A stretch of 64,000 nt of DNA, from assembly GCA_964509295.1 (NCBI GenBank), contig CAZDWS010000002.1, forward strand, positions 124,001 through 188,000, written 5' to 3'. Every line of letters starts with the position of its first letter. The stretch's first letter is position 1. Below are positions 33,617 to 42,016 of the stretch, piece by piece. This stretch comes from JBGSQR01 sp964509295 (lineage in GTDB: Bacteria; Desulfobacterota; Desulfuromonadia; Geobacterales; Pseudopelobacteraceae). The notes beneath the pieces are model-generated. The model made no database searches and was not told the DNA's origin. It saw only the letters and a list, made by a program, of their open reading frames with translations. Made by a program: the position numbers and the translations under genes.

Positions 33617-34078
33617 TTATGGGTTCTGCTGCTCCTTAGCCGCCGCCTCTGCGTTGCATCTTTCTACTATTTCACGCAGCCAGGCGATTTCATCGGGAAC
33701 AAGTTGCTTGGAATGTTCGGTGCCAACGTTCAGAGCTATATGGAGTGGCGGCATGGTCGTGGCAGCCAGGATGAATCCGGGTACTGCTACGGATTTCACA
33801 TCCGTTCCCGCCCAGTTTTTCAAACGCTCTTCCGAATCGAAAATCATCAGGAAATCGTTGCCTTCCGATGTGATCACCAGTGGGAGAACTTGTCCTTCTT
33901 CAACTTCTGATTCGCCGTTAAGTTCTTTTGGGTCAAGGGTAGGGACGTGAAATGTCGAATTAAGAAAAAGATCGTAAAATTTTGACTGTCGTTTTGCATC
34001 GCCCATATCTTCGCGCATTGACTGAAGCGCCTGATCCAGTCCGGTCATGTTCCGGGATGTTTCTGCTGCCGATGTCAT
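33617..34078 (-). CDS. SseB-like protein, 153 aa
   Basis: The region from about residue 30 to 135 matches the SseB N-terminal domain pattern: KFYDLFLNSTFHVPT, LPLVITSEGNDFLMIFDSEERLKNWA, then GTEHSKQLVPDEIAWL. Stand-alone SseB-like proteins are widespread, of unknown function, and sometimes linked with stress or secretion. It stands alone, upstream of the DUF1456 gene on the same strand with a 62-base gap. Confidence 0.82.
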   Translation of the reverse strand: MTSAAETSRNMTGLDQALQSMREDMGDAKRQSKFYDLFLNSTFHVPTLDPKELNGESEVEEGQVLPLVITSEGNDFLMIFDSEERLKNWAGTDVKSVAVPGFILAATTMPPLHIALNVGTEHSKQLVPDEIAWLREIVERCNAEAAAKEQQNP

Positions 34079-34416
34079 TCAGGCTCCTTAATTTGAAAAT
34101 ATCCGGCATAATAACTGAAATGAAAAGGCAGGGCAATCAGCATTACATAAAGGACAGCTTTAGTTAAAAAGCAACTTGTCCGCTTATTCCTGCGGGGAAA
34201 CGCTATTTACCCCGTCCGGGTGAGCAGCGATAAATCAATATGCTTCGGTAATCCTTGACTAGCCTGAATCTGAGGTGTAATGGTGGAATCCGGTTATGAA
34301 CTTATGTGATGCCGGGTTGATGTTTGTGGACCCGATTTCAAATGTGATCAAGCAGGGCGGATATTATTGTTTGTCATGTATGGTTTCCGCTTAATGCAAA
34401 CGAGGATTAATCAGTA
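34079..34416. other. 338-base gap without a supported gene
   Basis: Neither strand shows an ORF with a ribosome site. No terminator or strong promoter is evident; the final ~100 bases should hold the promoter of the decarboxylase gene. Confidence 0.5.
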
Positions 34417-36060
34417 ATGCCAAAAAATCGCGATGCTGCACGCGCCAACCTGGAAACTCTGTACCGGATATTTACTGTTCCTGAAGCTCCCGATTCGTCT
34501 CTCGGCGAAGTCGATCAGGCGATAACCGACGATGTGGCCGGTTTTCTGCAGGAACATATAGTAGCCATTGAGCGCAGTCTGGAAGAGATCGAGTCCAGTT
34601 TCTCCACTTTCGTCATCCCTGAAGAACCAACCTATGTTTCCGAATATACGGAGTTCGTCAAGGAAAACCTGGTTGCCCAGTCGGTCCACACCGCTGCACC
34701 AGGATTTGTTGGCCATATGACCTCGGCGCTTCCTTATTTCATGCTCCCGCTGGCGCGTTTGATGACCGCCCTCAATCAGAACCTGGTCAAGGTGGAAACT
34801 TCCAAGGCTTTTACTCCCATGGAGCGGCAGGTGCTGGCCATGCTTCACCACCTGGTCTATCGTTGTGATGATGAATTCTATTCCCAATGGATTCACGACA
34901 GCCGACATGCCCTGGGGGCCTTCTGCTCCGGCGGCACCATTGCCAATGTTACGGCGCTCTGGGTGGCACGCAACCGCCTCTTCGCCCCCCATGGGACCTT
35001 TGGAGGCATTGCCCGTGAAGGGATTGTTCGCGCAATGCAGTATCGCGGCTGTGACGGCATTGCGGTGCTGGTCTCCGAGCGTGGTCACTACTCCCTGGGT
35101 AAGGCCGCAGACCTGCTGGGTATTGGTCGCGACAATCTGATCAAGGTAAAAACCGATAACCACAACCGTATTGATATGAATCAGCTGCGAGAAGAATGTC
35201 GACTGCTGAAGGATCGTAATATTCTGCCGCTGGCGCTGGTCGGCATTGCAGGGACAACGGAAACCGGCAATATTGACCCGCTGGAGGAGATGGCTGATTT
35301 TGCCCGGGAGGTCGGTTGCCATTTTCATGTTGATGCCGCCTGGGGTGGTCCGACCCTCTTTTCCGACCGTTACCGCGCACTGCTGAATGGCATTGAAAAG
35401 GCCGATTCGGTTACCATAGATGCACACAAACAGTTATATGTGCCCATGGGGGCCGGGATGGTGGTCTTTAAAGACCCGGCGGCTCTGTCGGCAATTGAAC
35501 ACCACGCCAATTATATTCTGCGTTACGGTTCCAAGGACCTGGGGAGTCATACCCTGGAAGGTTCGCGCCCGGGTATGGCGTTGCTTGTGCATGCCGGTTT
35601 TTCAATTATCGGTCGCAAGGGGTACGAACTGCTGGTTAATATGGGTATCGAGCGGGCGCAACACTTTGCCGCCATGATTAACCAGCATCCTGATTTTGAA
35701 CTGGCCAGTGAACCGGAATTGAATATCCTGACTTATCGCTACTGCCCGGGCAAAGTGCAAAAGGCCCTGATGGCAACTACTCCCCAGCAGCACGCCGGTA
35801 TTAACGCCCTGCTGGATCAGGTTTGCCAGCTGTTGCAGAAGCGACAGCGCGAAGCCGGAAAAACTTTTGTATCCAGAACGCGCCTCCATATGGCCAGCTA
35901 TGAGGAGGAGGTTACTGTGTTGCGTGTCGTGTTGGCTAATCCGTTGACAACCAACGATATTTTGGCAACGGTTCTGGCAGAACAGTGTGAAATTGTAAAA
36001 CAGCCCGATATCCAGGCTATGTTGATGCTGGCTGAGAAGCTGTGTGATGGTCCTGGGTAG
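34417..36060 (+). CDS. panP: PLP-dependent decarboxylase of the PanP type (putative aspartate 1-decarboxylase), 547 aa
   Basis: The group II decarboxylase fold has FCSGGTIANVTALWVARN, FHVDAAWGGPTLFS and the PLP lysine in TIDAHKQLYVPMGAGMV. The N-terminal 100 residues and overall length match the PanP family (PLP-dependent aspartate decarboxylase giving beta-alanine for pantothenate/CoA) better than glutamate decarboxylases. If correct, the genome may lack the pyruvoyl enzyme PanD. An amino-acid or aromatic specificity other than aspartate cannot be excluded. A perfect terminator follows. Confidence 0.82.
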   Translation: MPKNRDAARANLETLYRIFTVPEAPDSSLGEVDQAITDDVAGFLQEHIVAIERSLEEIESSFSTFVIPEEPTYVSEYTEFVKENLVAQSVHTAAPGFVGHMTSALPYFMLPLARLMTALNQNLVKVETSKAFTPMERQVLAMLHHLVYRCDDEFYSQWIHDSRHALGAFCSGGTIANVTALWVARNRLFAPHGTFGGIAREGIVRAMQYRGCDGIAVLVSERGHYSLGKAADLLGIGRDNLIKVKTDNHNRIDMNQLREECRLLKDRNILPLALVGIAGTTETGNIDPLEEMADFAREVGCHFHVDAAWGGPTLFSDRYRALLNGIEKADSVTIDAHKQLYVPMGAGMVVFKDPAALSAIEHHANYILRYGSKDLGSHTLEGSRPGMALLVHAGFSIIGRKGYELLVNMGIERAQHFAAMINQHPDFELASEPELNILTYRYCPGKVQKALMATTPQQHAGINALLDQVCQLLQKRQREAGKTFVSRTRLHMASYEEEVTVLRVVLANPLTTNDILATVLAEQCEIVKQPDIQAMLMLAEKLCDGPG

Positions 36061-36080
36061 GTAGAATATTGCCTGAATAA

Positions 36081-36116
36081 GTCAAGGGCGGTCAATTTGA
36101 CCGCCCTTGACTATTT
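36081..36116. terminator. Bidirectional terminator after panP
   Basis: GTCAAGGGCGGTCAA and its exact reverse complement flank a single T, followed by TATTT. It also faces the minus-strand 53-aa gene. Confidence 0.85.
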
Positions 36117-36142
36117 AACCAGTCAATGGTTGGTAGATTGTT

Positions 36143-36304
36143 TCAGGACTTGCGCCCTTTACGCCCGGCAACGATCTTGCCGTGTGGTGTGATGACATGA
36201 ACATTATGATTTTTCATCATGCGGTGTTTTTTGCCCATCATGATTTTTGCGGCGGCATCCAGCCGACGCATAGGCATCATTATTTTTGTCATATTGGCTC
36301 TCAT
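36143..36304 (-). CDS. Met-rich, very basic 53-aa protein
   Basis: The ATG at 36304 follows AAAGGAGG by 8 bases, an excellent ribosome site. The 53 residues include 10 Met and about 17 Lys/Arg/His (MRANMTKIMMPMRRLDAAAK; KIMMGKKHRMMKNHN) and end with a beta-like stretch and GRKGRKS. I do not recognise a family. Binding to nucleic acid or to copper through Met/His is possible but untested. It ends close to the panP terminator. Confidence 0.7.
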   Translation of the reverse strand: MRANMTKIMMPMRRLDAAAKIMMGKKHRMMKNHNVHVITPHGKIVAGRKGRKS

Positions 36305-36443
36305 GGCTGTTACCTCCTTTTTCCTCTTTTGATTATATTATACACCTCCTTTCTGCAAATGAATCTGCAAAAGTGACCAGCTCATATTTTGCTCATAATC
36401 GTAGTGGTTGCAGCAATGATGCAAAAAAGGGTATTCTCAAAAA

Positions 36444-37049
36444 ATGACCAATCACCAACACATACTTAACCGACGCTTCTGGATCTTTGACATGGATGGA
36501 ACCCTGACTGTGCCGGTACACGATTTTGCAGCCATTCGTTCCGCACTGGGTATGACAGATGCGGATTCCGATGTTATCAGGTTTCTTGACTCATTACCTG
36601 CAGACGAGTCTGTTGCCAGATATGCCAGGTTGATCGAAATTGAATATGAGCTGGCCGCCAGAACGGTTGCTTCACCCGGTGCGGAACGATTGCTGGAGCA
36701 GTTGCTGCAACGCGGCTCGCGAGTAGGTATCCTTACCCGCAACACGCGGGAAATTGCCTTGCATACCCTGGAAATGATCGGTCTTAGTCAGTATTTTGCC
36801 CTGGAAGAGATTCTGGGTAGGAACGAGGCAGAGCCGAAACCACACCCGGCGGGGATTAACAAGCTGCTCGATGCCTGGGGGAGCGGACCTCATGAAGCTG
36901 TGATGGTAGGAGATTACCTTTTTGATCTCCAGGTAGGACGAGCTGCAGGTACAGCCACAATCCATGTGGATCAGAGTGGATTGTTTAGCTGGCCGGAACT
37001 GGCAGATATGTCTGTTGAAACTCTTGCTGAATTGGTCGAGGTTATGTGA
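36444..37049 (+). CDS. HAD-family phosphatase (phosphoglycolate-phosphatase-like), 201 aa
   Basis: The HAD motifs are in order: FDMDGTLTVP (motif I, nucleophile Asp), LTRNTREIAL (motif II), KPHPAGI (motif III Lys) and MVGDYLFDLQVG (motif IV). The small cap fits the Gph-like group. Substrates are likely small phosphorylated metabolites. The gene is followed 64 bases later by a 71-aa gene on the same strand. Confidence 0.9.
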   Translation: MTNHQHILNRRFWIFDMDGTLTVPVHDFAAIRSALGMTDADSDVIRFLDSLPADESVARYARLIEIEYELAARTVASPGAERLLEQLLQRGSRVGILTRNTREIALHTLEMIGLSQYFALEEILGRNEAEPKPHPAGINKLLDAWGSGPHEAVMVGDYLFDLQVGRAAGTATIHVDQSGLFSWPELADMSVETLAELVEVM

Positions 37050-37113
37050 TAACTGTTTGTAAATTTTATTTTAGACGCGATAATCCGCGTAATAACCAGG
37101 CTGGAGAACAAGT

Positions 37114-37329
37114 ATGAACATAGATTTGACTCAGATGAAGAACCTGCTCAGCAAACGCAGCCATGAAATTGAAAAGAATGTTGAAGGAACAGGATATCTG
37201 GCCAGGACAGTTATGGGTGTTGGTACCTTCCTGGTTGATAATGAAGGGGACTATGATCTGCTGACCGCCAAGCAGAAGGTTATCTTTGAAAAATTCCTCA
37301 AGCCTTTATTGGACAAACCACGTCGTTAA
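37114..37329 (+). CDS. Hypothetical 71-aa protein
   Basis: A clear CTGGAGAAC site precedes the ATG. The sequence (MNIDLTQMKNLLSKRSHEIE at the start) is charged, probably helical, with no signal peptide or membrane segment. It resembles no family I know. It sits between the HAD phosphatase and the DUF3750-like lipoprotein, 19 bases before the latter, so it is likely co-transcribed with it. Confidence 0.7.
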   Translation: MNIDLTQMKNLLSKRSHEIEKNVEGTGYLARTVMGVGTFLVDNEGDYDLLTAKQKVIFEKFLKPLLDKPRR

Positions 37330-37348
37330 AGAAAACGTGGAGGTAGAG

Positions 37349-37882
37349 TTGAAAAAAATAGTATTGCTCATAATGATGTTGCTCAGTACTTCCGCCTGTT
37401 CCGGCAACAAGGACTGGAGAACGGCCAGCAGGGAATCGGCAGGTATTGCACCGGATCCGCAGGTAACCAAAGAAGCGGTGCTGCAGGTGTACGGCGCAGA
37501 TACCTGGGGCTGGCGTGGCTGGTTTGCCATCCATACCTGGTATGCAGCCAAACGCAGTGGTGATAACTTTTATACTGTTTATGAAGTGATTGGGTGGAGG
37601 CAAAGCAGGGGGTTGTCGGTTGTGCGGATCGAAAAGGATCTGCCTGACCGTTTCTGGTTCGGCGAAAAGCCGCGTTTACTGAAAGAGTTTCGGGGAGATG
37701 GTGTGGATCAGCTGATATCCCAGGTGGACAAGGCTGCTCGAACCTACCCATGGCCCAATACCTATGAGGTTTTTCCCGGTCCGAACAGTAATACTTTTAC
37801 CGCCTGGGTCGCAAAACAGGTGCCTTCGTTGAACCTTAATCTGCCTTTTTCTGCCATAGGCAGTGGTTATGCCAAGAAATAA
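37349..37882 (+). CDS. DUF3750-like lipoprotein, 177 aa
   Basis: The TTG at 37349 is chosen because GTGGAGG lies just upstream and the protein then begins with a normal lipoprotein signal (KKIVLLIMMLLSTSAC, lipobox STSAC). The mature part has the DUF3750 pattern: DTWGWRGWFAIHTWYAAKR, VYEVIGWR, YPWPNTYEVFPGPNSNTF and the C-terminal LNLPFSAIGSGYAKK. The function is unknown; the Trp/His/Pro-rich conserved core suggests an enzyme acting in the envelope. Confidence 0.85.
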   Translation: MKKIVLLIMMLLSTSACSGNKDWRTASRESAGIAPDPQVTKEAVLQVYGADTWGWRGWFAIHTWYAAKRSGDNFYTVYEVIGWRQSRGLSVVRIEKDLPDRFWFGEKPRLLKEFRGDGVDQLISQVDKAARTYPWPNTYEVFPGPNSNTFTAWVAKQVPSLNLNLPFSAIGSGYAKK

Positions 37883-37888
37883 AATGAT

Positions 37889-38152
37889 TCAGTTACTGCC
37901 AAGCTTGCCTTCCAGTCTTTCCAGTACCGCAGCCAGCGTACCTTCAATATCGTCACCATGAATAGTGAAATATAAAAACTGGCCGGTGTGGTTTGACCAG
38001 TCCAGGTCCGAAACAGGCAGCGGTTCCAGCAGCTCCTCCATTTTTTCGTAGGAGATGAAAGGGTCGCCATCGGGCCACTTTCTGTTCAGTCTTGCCTGTT
38101 GTGCATTGGTTAGGGCGACTCTGTATGTTATGGAAGATATTTGGGCTTTCAT
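37889..38152 (-). CDS. Hypothetical 87-aa protein
   Basis: The frame is compact and reads like a real protein (YRVALTNAQQARLNRKWPDG, FLYFTIHGDDIEGTLAAVL), with a TTGGAC-like weak leader. No family is recognised. It is convergent with the lipoprotein gene, 6 bases from its stop, and lies downstream of the receiver-domain gene on the same strand (11 bases apart), which suggests a shared transcript. Confidence 0.65.
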   Translation of the reverse strand: MKAQISSITYRVALTNAQQARLNRKWPDGDPFISYEKMEELLEPLPVSDLDWSNHTGQFLYFTIHGDDIEGTLAAVLERLEGKLGSN

Positions 38153-38163
38153 GGTTTTCGCAT

Positions 38164-38607
38164 TCAGCTTTTTGACGAATCTGCCTGAAGATTATCGCCG
38201 GGCGGGAAATATTCCGCTATTTTTTCGCGAATCATGTTGATGGTGGCCGGTTTGACAATATAATCGTTACATTCGCCTTCTATCGCTTCAATCATACTAT
38301 CCGGAGAGTCGAGAGATGTTGCCATTATGATGATGGCATTTTGCTGCTGATCGGCCCCAGGCCCTTTTTCAAGTGTCCTCATGATCTTGAGCGCGGTGTG
38401 CCCATTCATTACCGGCATCTCCACATCAAGAAAAACAAGTTCGAACGGTTCATTATTCAGCAGGGCATTTTTGAAGAGTTCAATTCCTTTAAGCCCATTT
38501 TCAGCAGTAGCAACTTCCTTGATACCCAGGTCACCAAGTATATTGGTCATTACATTGGAAATGGCCTTGGAATCTTCGACAATCAGGGTTTTTGGATCCG
38601 GTTTCAT
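38164..38607 (-). CDS. Single-domain response regulator (CheY-like), 147 aa
   Basis: The receiver fold is complete: acidic pair in LIVEDSK, phospho-acceptor Asp in VFLDVEMPVMNG, Thr in IMATSL, and Lys in IVKPAT. There is no output domain, so it would act through protein contact. It shares orientation with an upstream PilZ-containing protein and the downstream 87-aa gene. The partner kinase is not in this group. Confidence 0.92.
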   Translation of the reverse strand: MKPDPKTLIVEDSKAISNVMTNILGDLGIKEVATAENGLKGIELFKNALLNNEPFELVFLDVEMPVMNGHTALKIMRTLEKGPGADQQQNAIIIMATSLDSPDSMIEAIEGECNDYIVKPATINMIREKIAEYFPPGDNLQADSSKS

Positions 38608-38686
38608 CTGAGTTCCCCTTTTATTTTACCTTTGAAGGTTTCTGAGCAAAATCTGCATACTGCAAACATGCTGCTTCTTCATATGA

Positions 38687-39382
38687 TCAGCTTGTGATCC
38701 GGTCTCTATCAATGGATCTGTCATGTTTCAGCAGTTGAAACAACGCATTTTCCAGTTCGTAGTCAATGGCTTCAAACCTGACACCGATACCGGGAAAATG
38801 TCGATGCCCCCAGGTTTGAATCCAGCAGACAATTACAGATACTTCCATGCCTAGTTCCTGGAGAAATAATGTCATATTCTGGCCAACTACAAAACGCTCC
38901 GGATGTGTATCAATAATGAATGCGCCTCCCCAGGAAATATTCAATGTGAAGCCGCGTTCTTCTTCTGTGATGTCTTTTCTGACTGTTGAAACGCATTTGT
39001 CGCGGCGACGGTATAGACGCAGGCTTCTGGGATTGAATTCTGCACAGGTTTTATTGACAAAGTCCTTGAGGCTGTTATCCTGCTTGGCGTCTCCCGGCAT
39101 GGCCATGGGAATCAACATGGCCCCCATGCTTCTGACACGCAAGGAAGGATAAACGCTGGCCAAGCCATAGGCAACAACCTTTTCCTCGCCTTTAGCCTTG
39201 ATAATTGAGGTCAGATCAATCAGTATGCCGTTATATGTATTCTCCAATGCCAGCTTTTCAGCGTCACAGAAGGCATTACAGGGGACAGAGGAAATATCCA
39301 GTTGTTGAAGGCTTTTAACAAGCAGTTCCAATGTCGCTTCCACATATGAGACAACAAGAATAGAGCGACTGATTTGAGGCAT
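38687..39382 (-). CDS. PilZ-domain protein with divergent N-terminal receiver-like part, 231 aa
   Basis: The C-terminal ~100 residues have the PilZ layout: RRRDKCV (RxxxR-type segment RLYRRRDK), GFTLNISWGGAFIID (the [DN]xSxxG motif as NISWGG) and GIGVRFEAID. These residues bind cyclic di-GMP. The N-terminal ~110 residues (SILVVSYVEATLELLVKSL, YNGILIDLTS) look like a receiver domain that lost its acidic pocket. It probably links c-di-GMP to motility or surface output. It lies upstream of the CheY-like gene. Confidence 0.82.
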   Translation of the reverse strand: MPQISRSILVVSYVEATLELLVKSLQQLDISSVPCNAFCDAEKLALENTYNGILIDLTSIIKAKGEEKVVAYGLASVYPSLRVRSMGAMLIPMAMPGDAKQDNSLKDFVNKTCAEFNPRSLRLYRRRDKCVSTVRKDITEEERGFTLNISWGGAFIIDTHPERFVVGQNMTLFLQELGMEVSVIVCWIQTWGHRHFPGIGVRFEAIDYELENALFQLLKHDRSIDRDRITS

Positions 39383-39554
39383 ATATTTGTCTCCTGCAAC
39401 AATGCAGTATTAATATATTAATCAATAACGTTAAGCCATTTCTGTTAATATATCACTGTAGCTAATAAATAACAGGGCTATTCTGTAAATACAGGTCTGG
39501 ACAAACTGGAAGTACATGGTTGAATATGAAAAAAATAATTGAACGGAGGTAGTC

Positions 39555-40067
39555 ATGAAGATGAAGTTAAGAAATTTGGTGTTAAGGTTTATTTTGTCTG
39601 TTTCCCTTTTGGTGTGTGCTTCAAATGTTTATGCCTGGGGCGCTAAGGAACTTGAAAACGAGAAAGATGCGATCACATTCGCCAATGAGGTGGAGCGGGG
39701 CGTGTACAAGGTTGTTTCTACAGAAGATCTGAAAAAATGGATCGACCAGAAAAAGACCATGCTGATTATTGATACAATGCCTTATGAAGCCAGTTATAAG
39801 AAAAATCATATCCCTGGTGCTGTGCAGATAGAGTTTCCGATTGCAGAAATGAATACTCTTGAGTCTGCTAAAAAAACAGAATTTGAAAAACTGCTTGGTG
39901 CTGATAAAAATAGACAGCTGGTTTTCTATTGCGGCTTTACCAAGTGTACCCGTAGTCATAACGGAGCCATGTGGGCTGTAAAGTTGGGCTACAAAAATGT
40001 TTATCGTCATCCTGGTGGAATCAAAGCCTGGAAAGAGGCTGATTATCCGGTTCAGCAGATAAAATAA
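39555..40067 (+). CDS. Exported rhodanese-like protein, 170 aa
   Basis: A signal peptide (about 1-27, NVYA-WG) precedes one rhodanese domain. The active-site cysteine loop is FYCGFTKCTRSHNGA, with the domain start VSTEDLKKWIDQKKTMLIID and the end YRHPGGIKAWKEADYPV. It would handle sulfane sulfur in the periplasm. The AACGGAGG site gives the start. It lies 30 bases upstream of the SrkA gene. Confidence 0.92.
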   Translation: MKMKLRNLVLRFILSVSLLVCASNVYAWGAKELENEKDAITFANEVERGVYKVVSTEDLKKWIDQKKTMLIIDTMPYEASYKKNHIPGAVQIEFPIAEMNTLESAKKTEFEKLLGADKNRQLVFYCGFTKCTRSHNGAMWAVKLGYKNVYRHPGGIKAWKEADYPVQQIK

Positions 40068-40097
40068 CAGGTTACCGTAGTTTAGGGGATAATTTTG

Positions 40098-41084
40098 ATG
40101 CATGAAAACAAACACCCCTTCCATACCCTGACATCGGAATTTATCATGGATGCCGTTGAAAGCCAGGGGTACAGCTGCGACTGCCGGAATGTTGCGCTGA
40201 ACAGCTATGAAAACCGGGTTTATCAGGTGGGAATTGATGAGCAGTTGCCGCTGATAGCCAAGTTTTATCGCCCTGGTCGATGGAGTTCGGCCCAGATTCT
40301 GGAAGAGCATAAATTTTGTTTCGAACTGGCAGAGCAGGAACTGTCTGTTGTTGCTCCATTGAAAAATGAAGCAGGTGAAAGCCTGTTTCATTTTTCAGGT
40401 TTCAAGTTTGCCTTATATCCGCGCCAGGGGGGGCATGCCCCGGAGTTCGATAATCTGGATAATCTATTGATACTGGGGCGCATGCTTGGCAGGATTCACC
40501 GTGTCGGTGCGGTGCGTCCGTTCAAGCATCGTCCCATACTGGACAGCCAAAGCTTTGGTCATGAGAGCGTGGCTTTGATCAGTCAACACTATATTCCGGC
40601 AGAGTATCGACCAAGTTATACGGCGATAACTGATCAGTTGCTGGAAACGATTGACCAGATTCTGAAAGACGTGGGTGAAGTCAGGTTTATCCGGGCTCAT
40701 GGCGATTGTCATGCGGGTAATATTCTCTGGCGCGATGATGCCCCGCATTTTGTGGATTTTGATGACTCACGCATGGCCCCGGCGGTGCAGGATTTCTGGA
40801 TGATGTTGTCCGGTGAACGTCAGCGTCAGATTGCCCAGCTGGATGCACTGGTGGAAGGCTATAGTGAGTTCAATGAATTCAACCCGATTGAGTTGCGCCT
40901 GATCGAGGTTTTACGAACACTGCGTATGCTGCATTACAGTGCCTGGTTGGCACGCCGTTGGGAGGACCCGATTTTCCCCGGTACTTTCCCCTGGTTTAAT
41001 ACAGTTCGTTACTGGGGTGAGCATATCCTGGAATTGCGAGAGCAGCTGGCCGCACTGACGGAACCGCCTCTGGAACTGGGTTGA
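40098..41084 (+). CDS. srkA: SrkA/YihE-type stress response kinase, 328 aa
   Basis: The aminoglycoside-phosphotransferase-like kinase has the catalytic loop FIRAHGDCHAGNILWRDD (HGDxHxxN) and the metal Asp in VDFDDSRMAP. The N-terminal NSYENRVYQVGID and the overall length match SrkA (RdoA), a Ser/Thr kinase that protects E. coli against Cpx-linked and oxidative stress death. The start is placed at ATG 40098, with AGGGGAT upstream. Paired here with an exported rhodanese gene, much as rdoA is paired with dsbA in enterics. Confidence 0.88.
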   Translation: MHENKHPFHTLTSEFIMDAVESQGYSCDCRNVALNSYENRVYQVGIDEQLPLIAKFYRPGRWSSAQILEEHKFCFELAEQELSVVAPLKNEAGESLFHFSGFKFALYPRQGGHAPEFDNLDNLLILGRMLGRIHRVGAVRPFKHRPILDSQSFGHESVALISQHYIPAEYRPSYTAITDQLLETIDQILKDVGEVRFIRAHGDCHAGNILWRDDAPHFVDFDDSRMAPAVQDFWMMLSGERQRQIAQLDALVEGYSEFNEFNPIELRLIEVLRTLRMLHYSAWLARRWEDPIFPGTFPWFNTVRYWGEHILELREQLAALTEPPLELG

Positions 41085-41201
41085 CTTCTGGGTATTTGGA
41101 CAATTAATGCACATGGGGAATTTGATAAAACCGGCTAGTCATAGTGTCATTTTTAGGGTATAAAATAACATCTTTTATCATTCATATCAGCCGAGGCCCT
41201 A

Positions 41202-41936
41202 ATGTCTCCAAGGCAGGAAGTTGAACTACTGGATGCATGCCGGATCCTGTTTCCCACAGCGGAAATCAACAGGCAATTTCTCTGCTATATTCAGCCGGAC
41301 GGACTGAAAAATGCGTATCGCAACCGTGCCTGGGAATGTCATCCCGATGCCTGTGACGAATTGGTGGGAAAATCCGAGCGGGTTGAACTTTTTCGCCGAT
41401 CTGTAGAAGCCTACAAACTTCTGAACAACTTCCTCAAAGAGCGCAAGCCGGACCTGCTGCTCCGTCATGCCAGACCGCAAAGAAAACCGGCTTTGCATCG
41501 TCCGGTGCCTGTTAAACGTGCCGAGAACGAACAATACTACAGCGGACCAATGCCCTCCATTGAACTGAAATTGGGACTGTACTTATATTACAGTGGTGTT
41601 GTTTCGTATCAGTCCGTTGTTCAGGCCCTGATCTGGCAAAGATCTCTGCGGCCGCCGCTTGGTGATTATGCCTGCCAGTGGGGGTGGTTGAAAGAAAAGG
41701 ATGTGGCGGCTATCCTGGCATCAACCGAGATAGTCGGTTCTTTTGGAGAACGTGCCATTGCTCTCGGGCTGTTGACACAATCCCAGCTGAATCTGATCCT
41801 GCTGCATCAGAGATCGCGACAGCAACCGATCGGCAACTATTTCATTGAGCAGAATCTACTTACAGAATTGACCCTGCGTCATCATCTGCGGGAGATGGAT
41901 AAGCACAACAAGCAGGTACGTGATTCACGACCGTGA
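41202..41936 (+). CDS. J-domain-like protein, 244 aa
   Basis: The N-terminal ~85 residues form a J-domain-like part. The HPD tripeptide is present in AWECHPDACDE, followed by VELFRRSVEAYKLLNNFLKER as the last helix. The C-terminal part (LKLGLYLYYSGVVSYQSVVQ onward) has repeated helical units like those in T2SS/pilus ATPase N-terminal domains (LGERAIALGLLTQSQLN-type segments). It may bring DnaK to a specific target. The target is unknown. A strong terminator follows. Confidence 0.75.
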   Translation: MSPRQEVELLDACRILFPTAEINRQFLCYIQPDGLKNAYRNRAWECHPDACDELVGKSERVELFRRSVEAYKLLNNFLKERKPDLLLRHARPQRKPALHRPVPVKRAENEQYYSGPMPSIELKLGLYLYYSGVVSYQSVVQALIWQRSLRPPLGDYACQWGWLKEKDVAAILASTEIVGSFGERAIALGLLTQSQLNLILLHQRSRQQPIGNYFIEQNLLTELTLRHHLREMDKHNKQVRDSRP

Positions 41937-41956
41937 TTTAAGTTGCGTAAGAACAA

Positions 41957-41999
41957 TAAAAAAAGCCGATCAGGACTGAAGACCTGATCGGCTTTTTTT
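41957..41999. terminator. Bidirectional terminator
   Basis: AAAAAGCCGATCAGG and CCTGATCGGCTTTTT form a perfect stem with flanking A and T runs, shared by the J-domain gene and the convergent oxidoreductase gene. Confidence 0.9.
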
Positions 42000-42016
42000 A
42001 TTTATGTATTTTTTGA

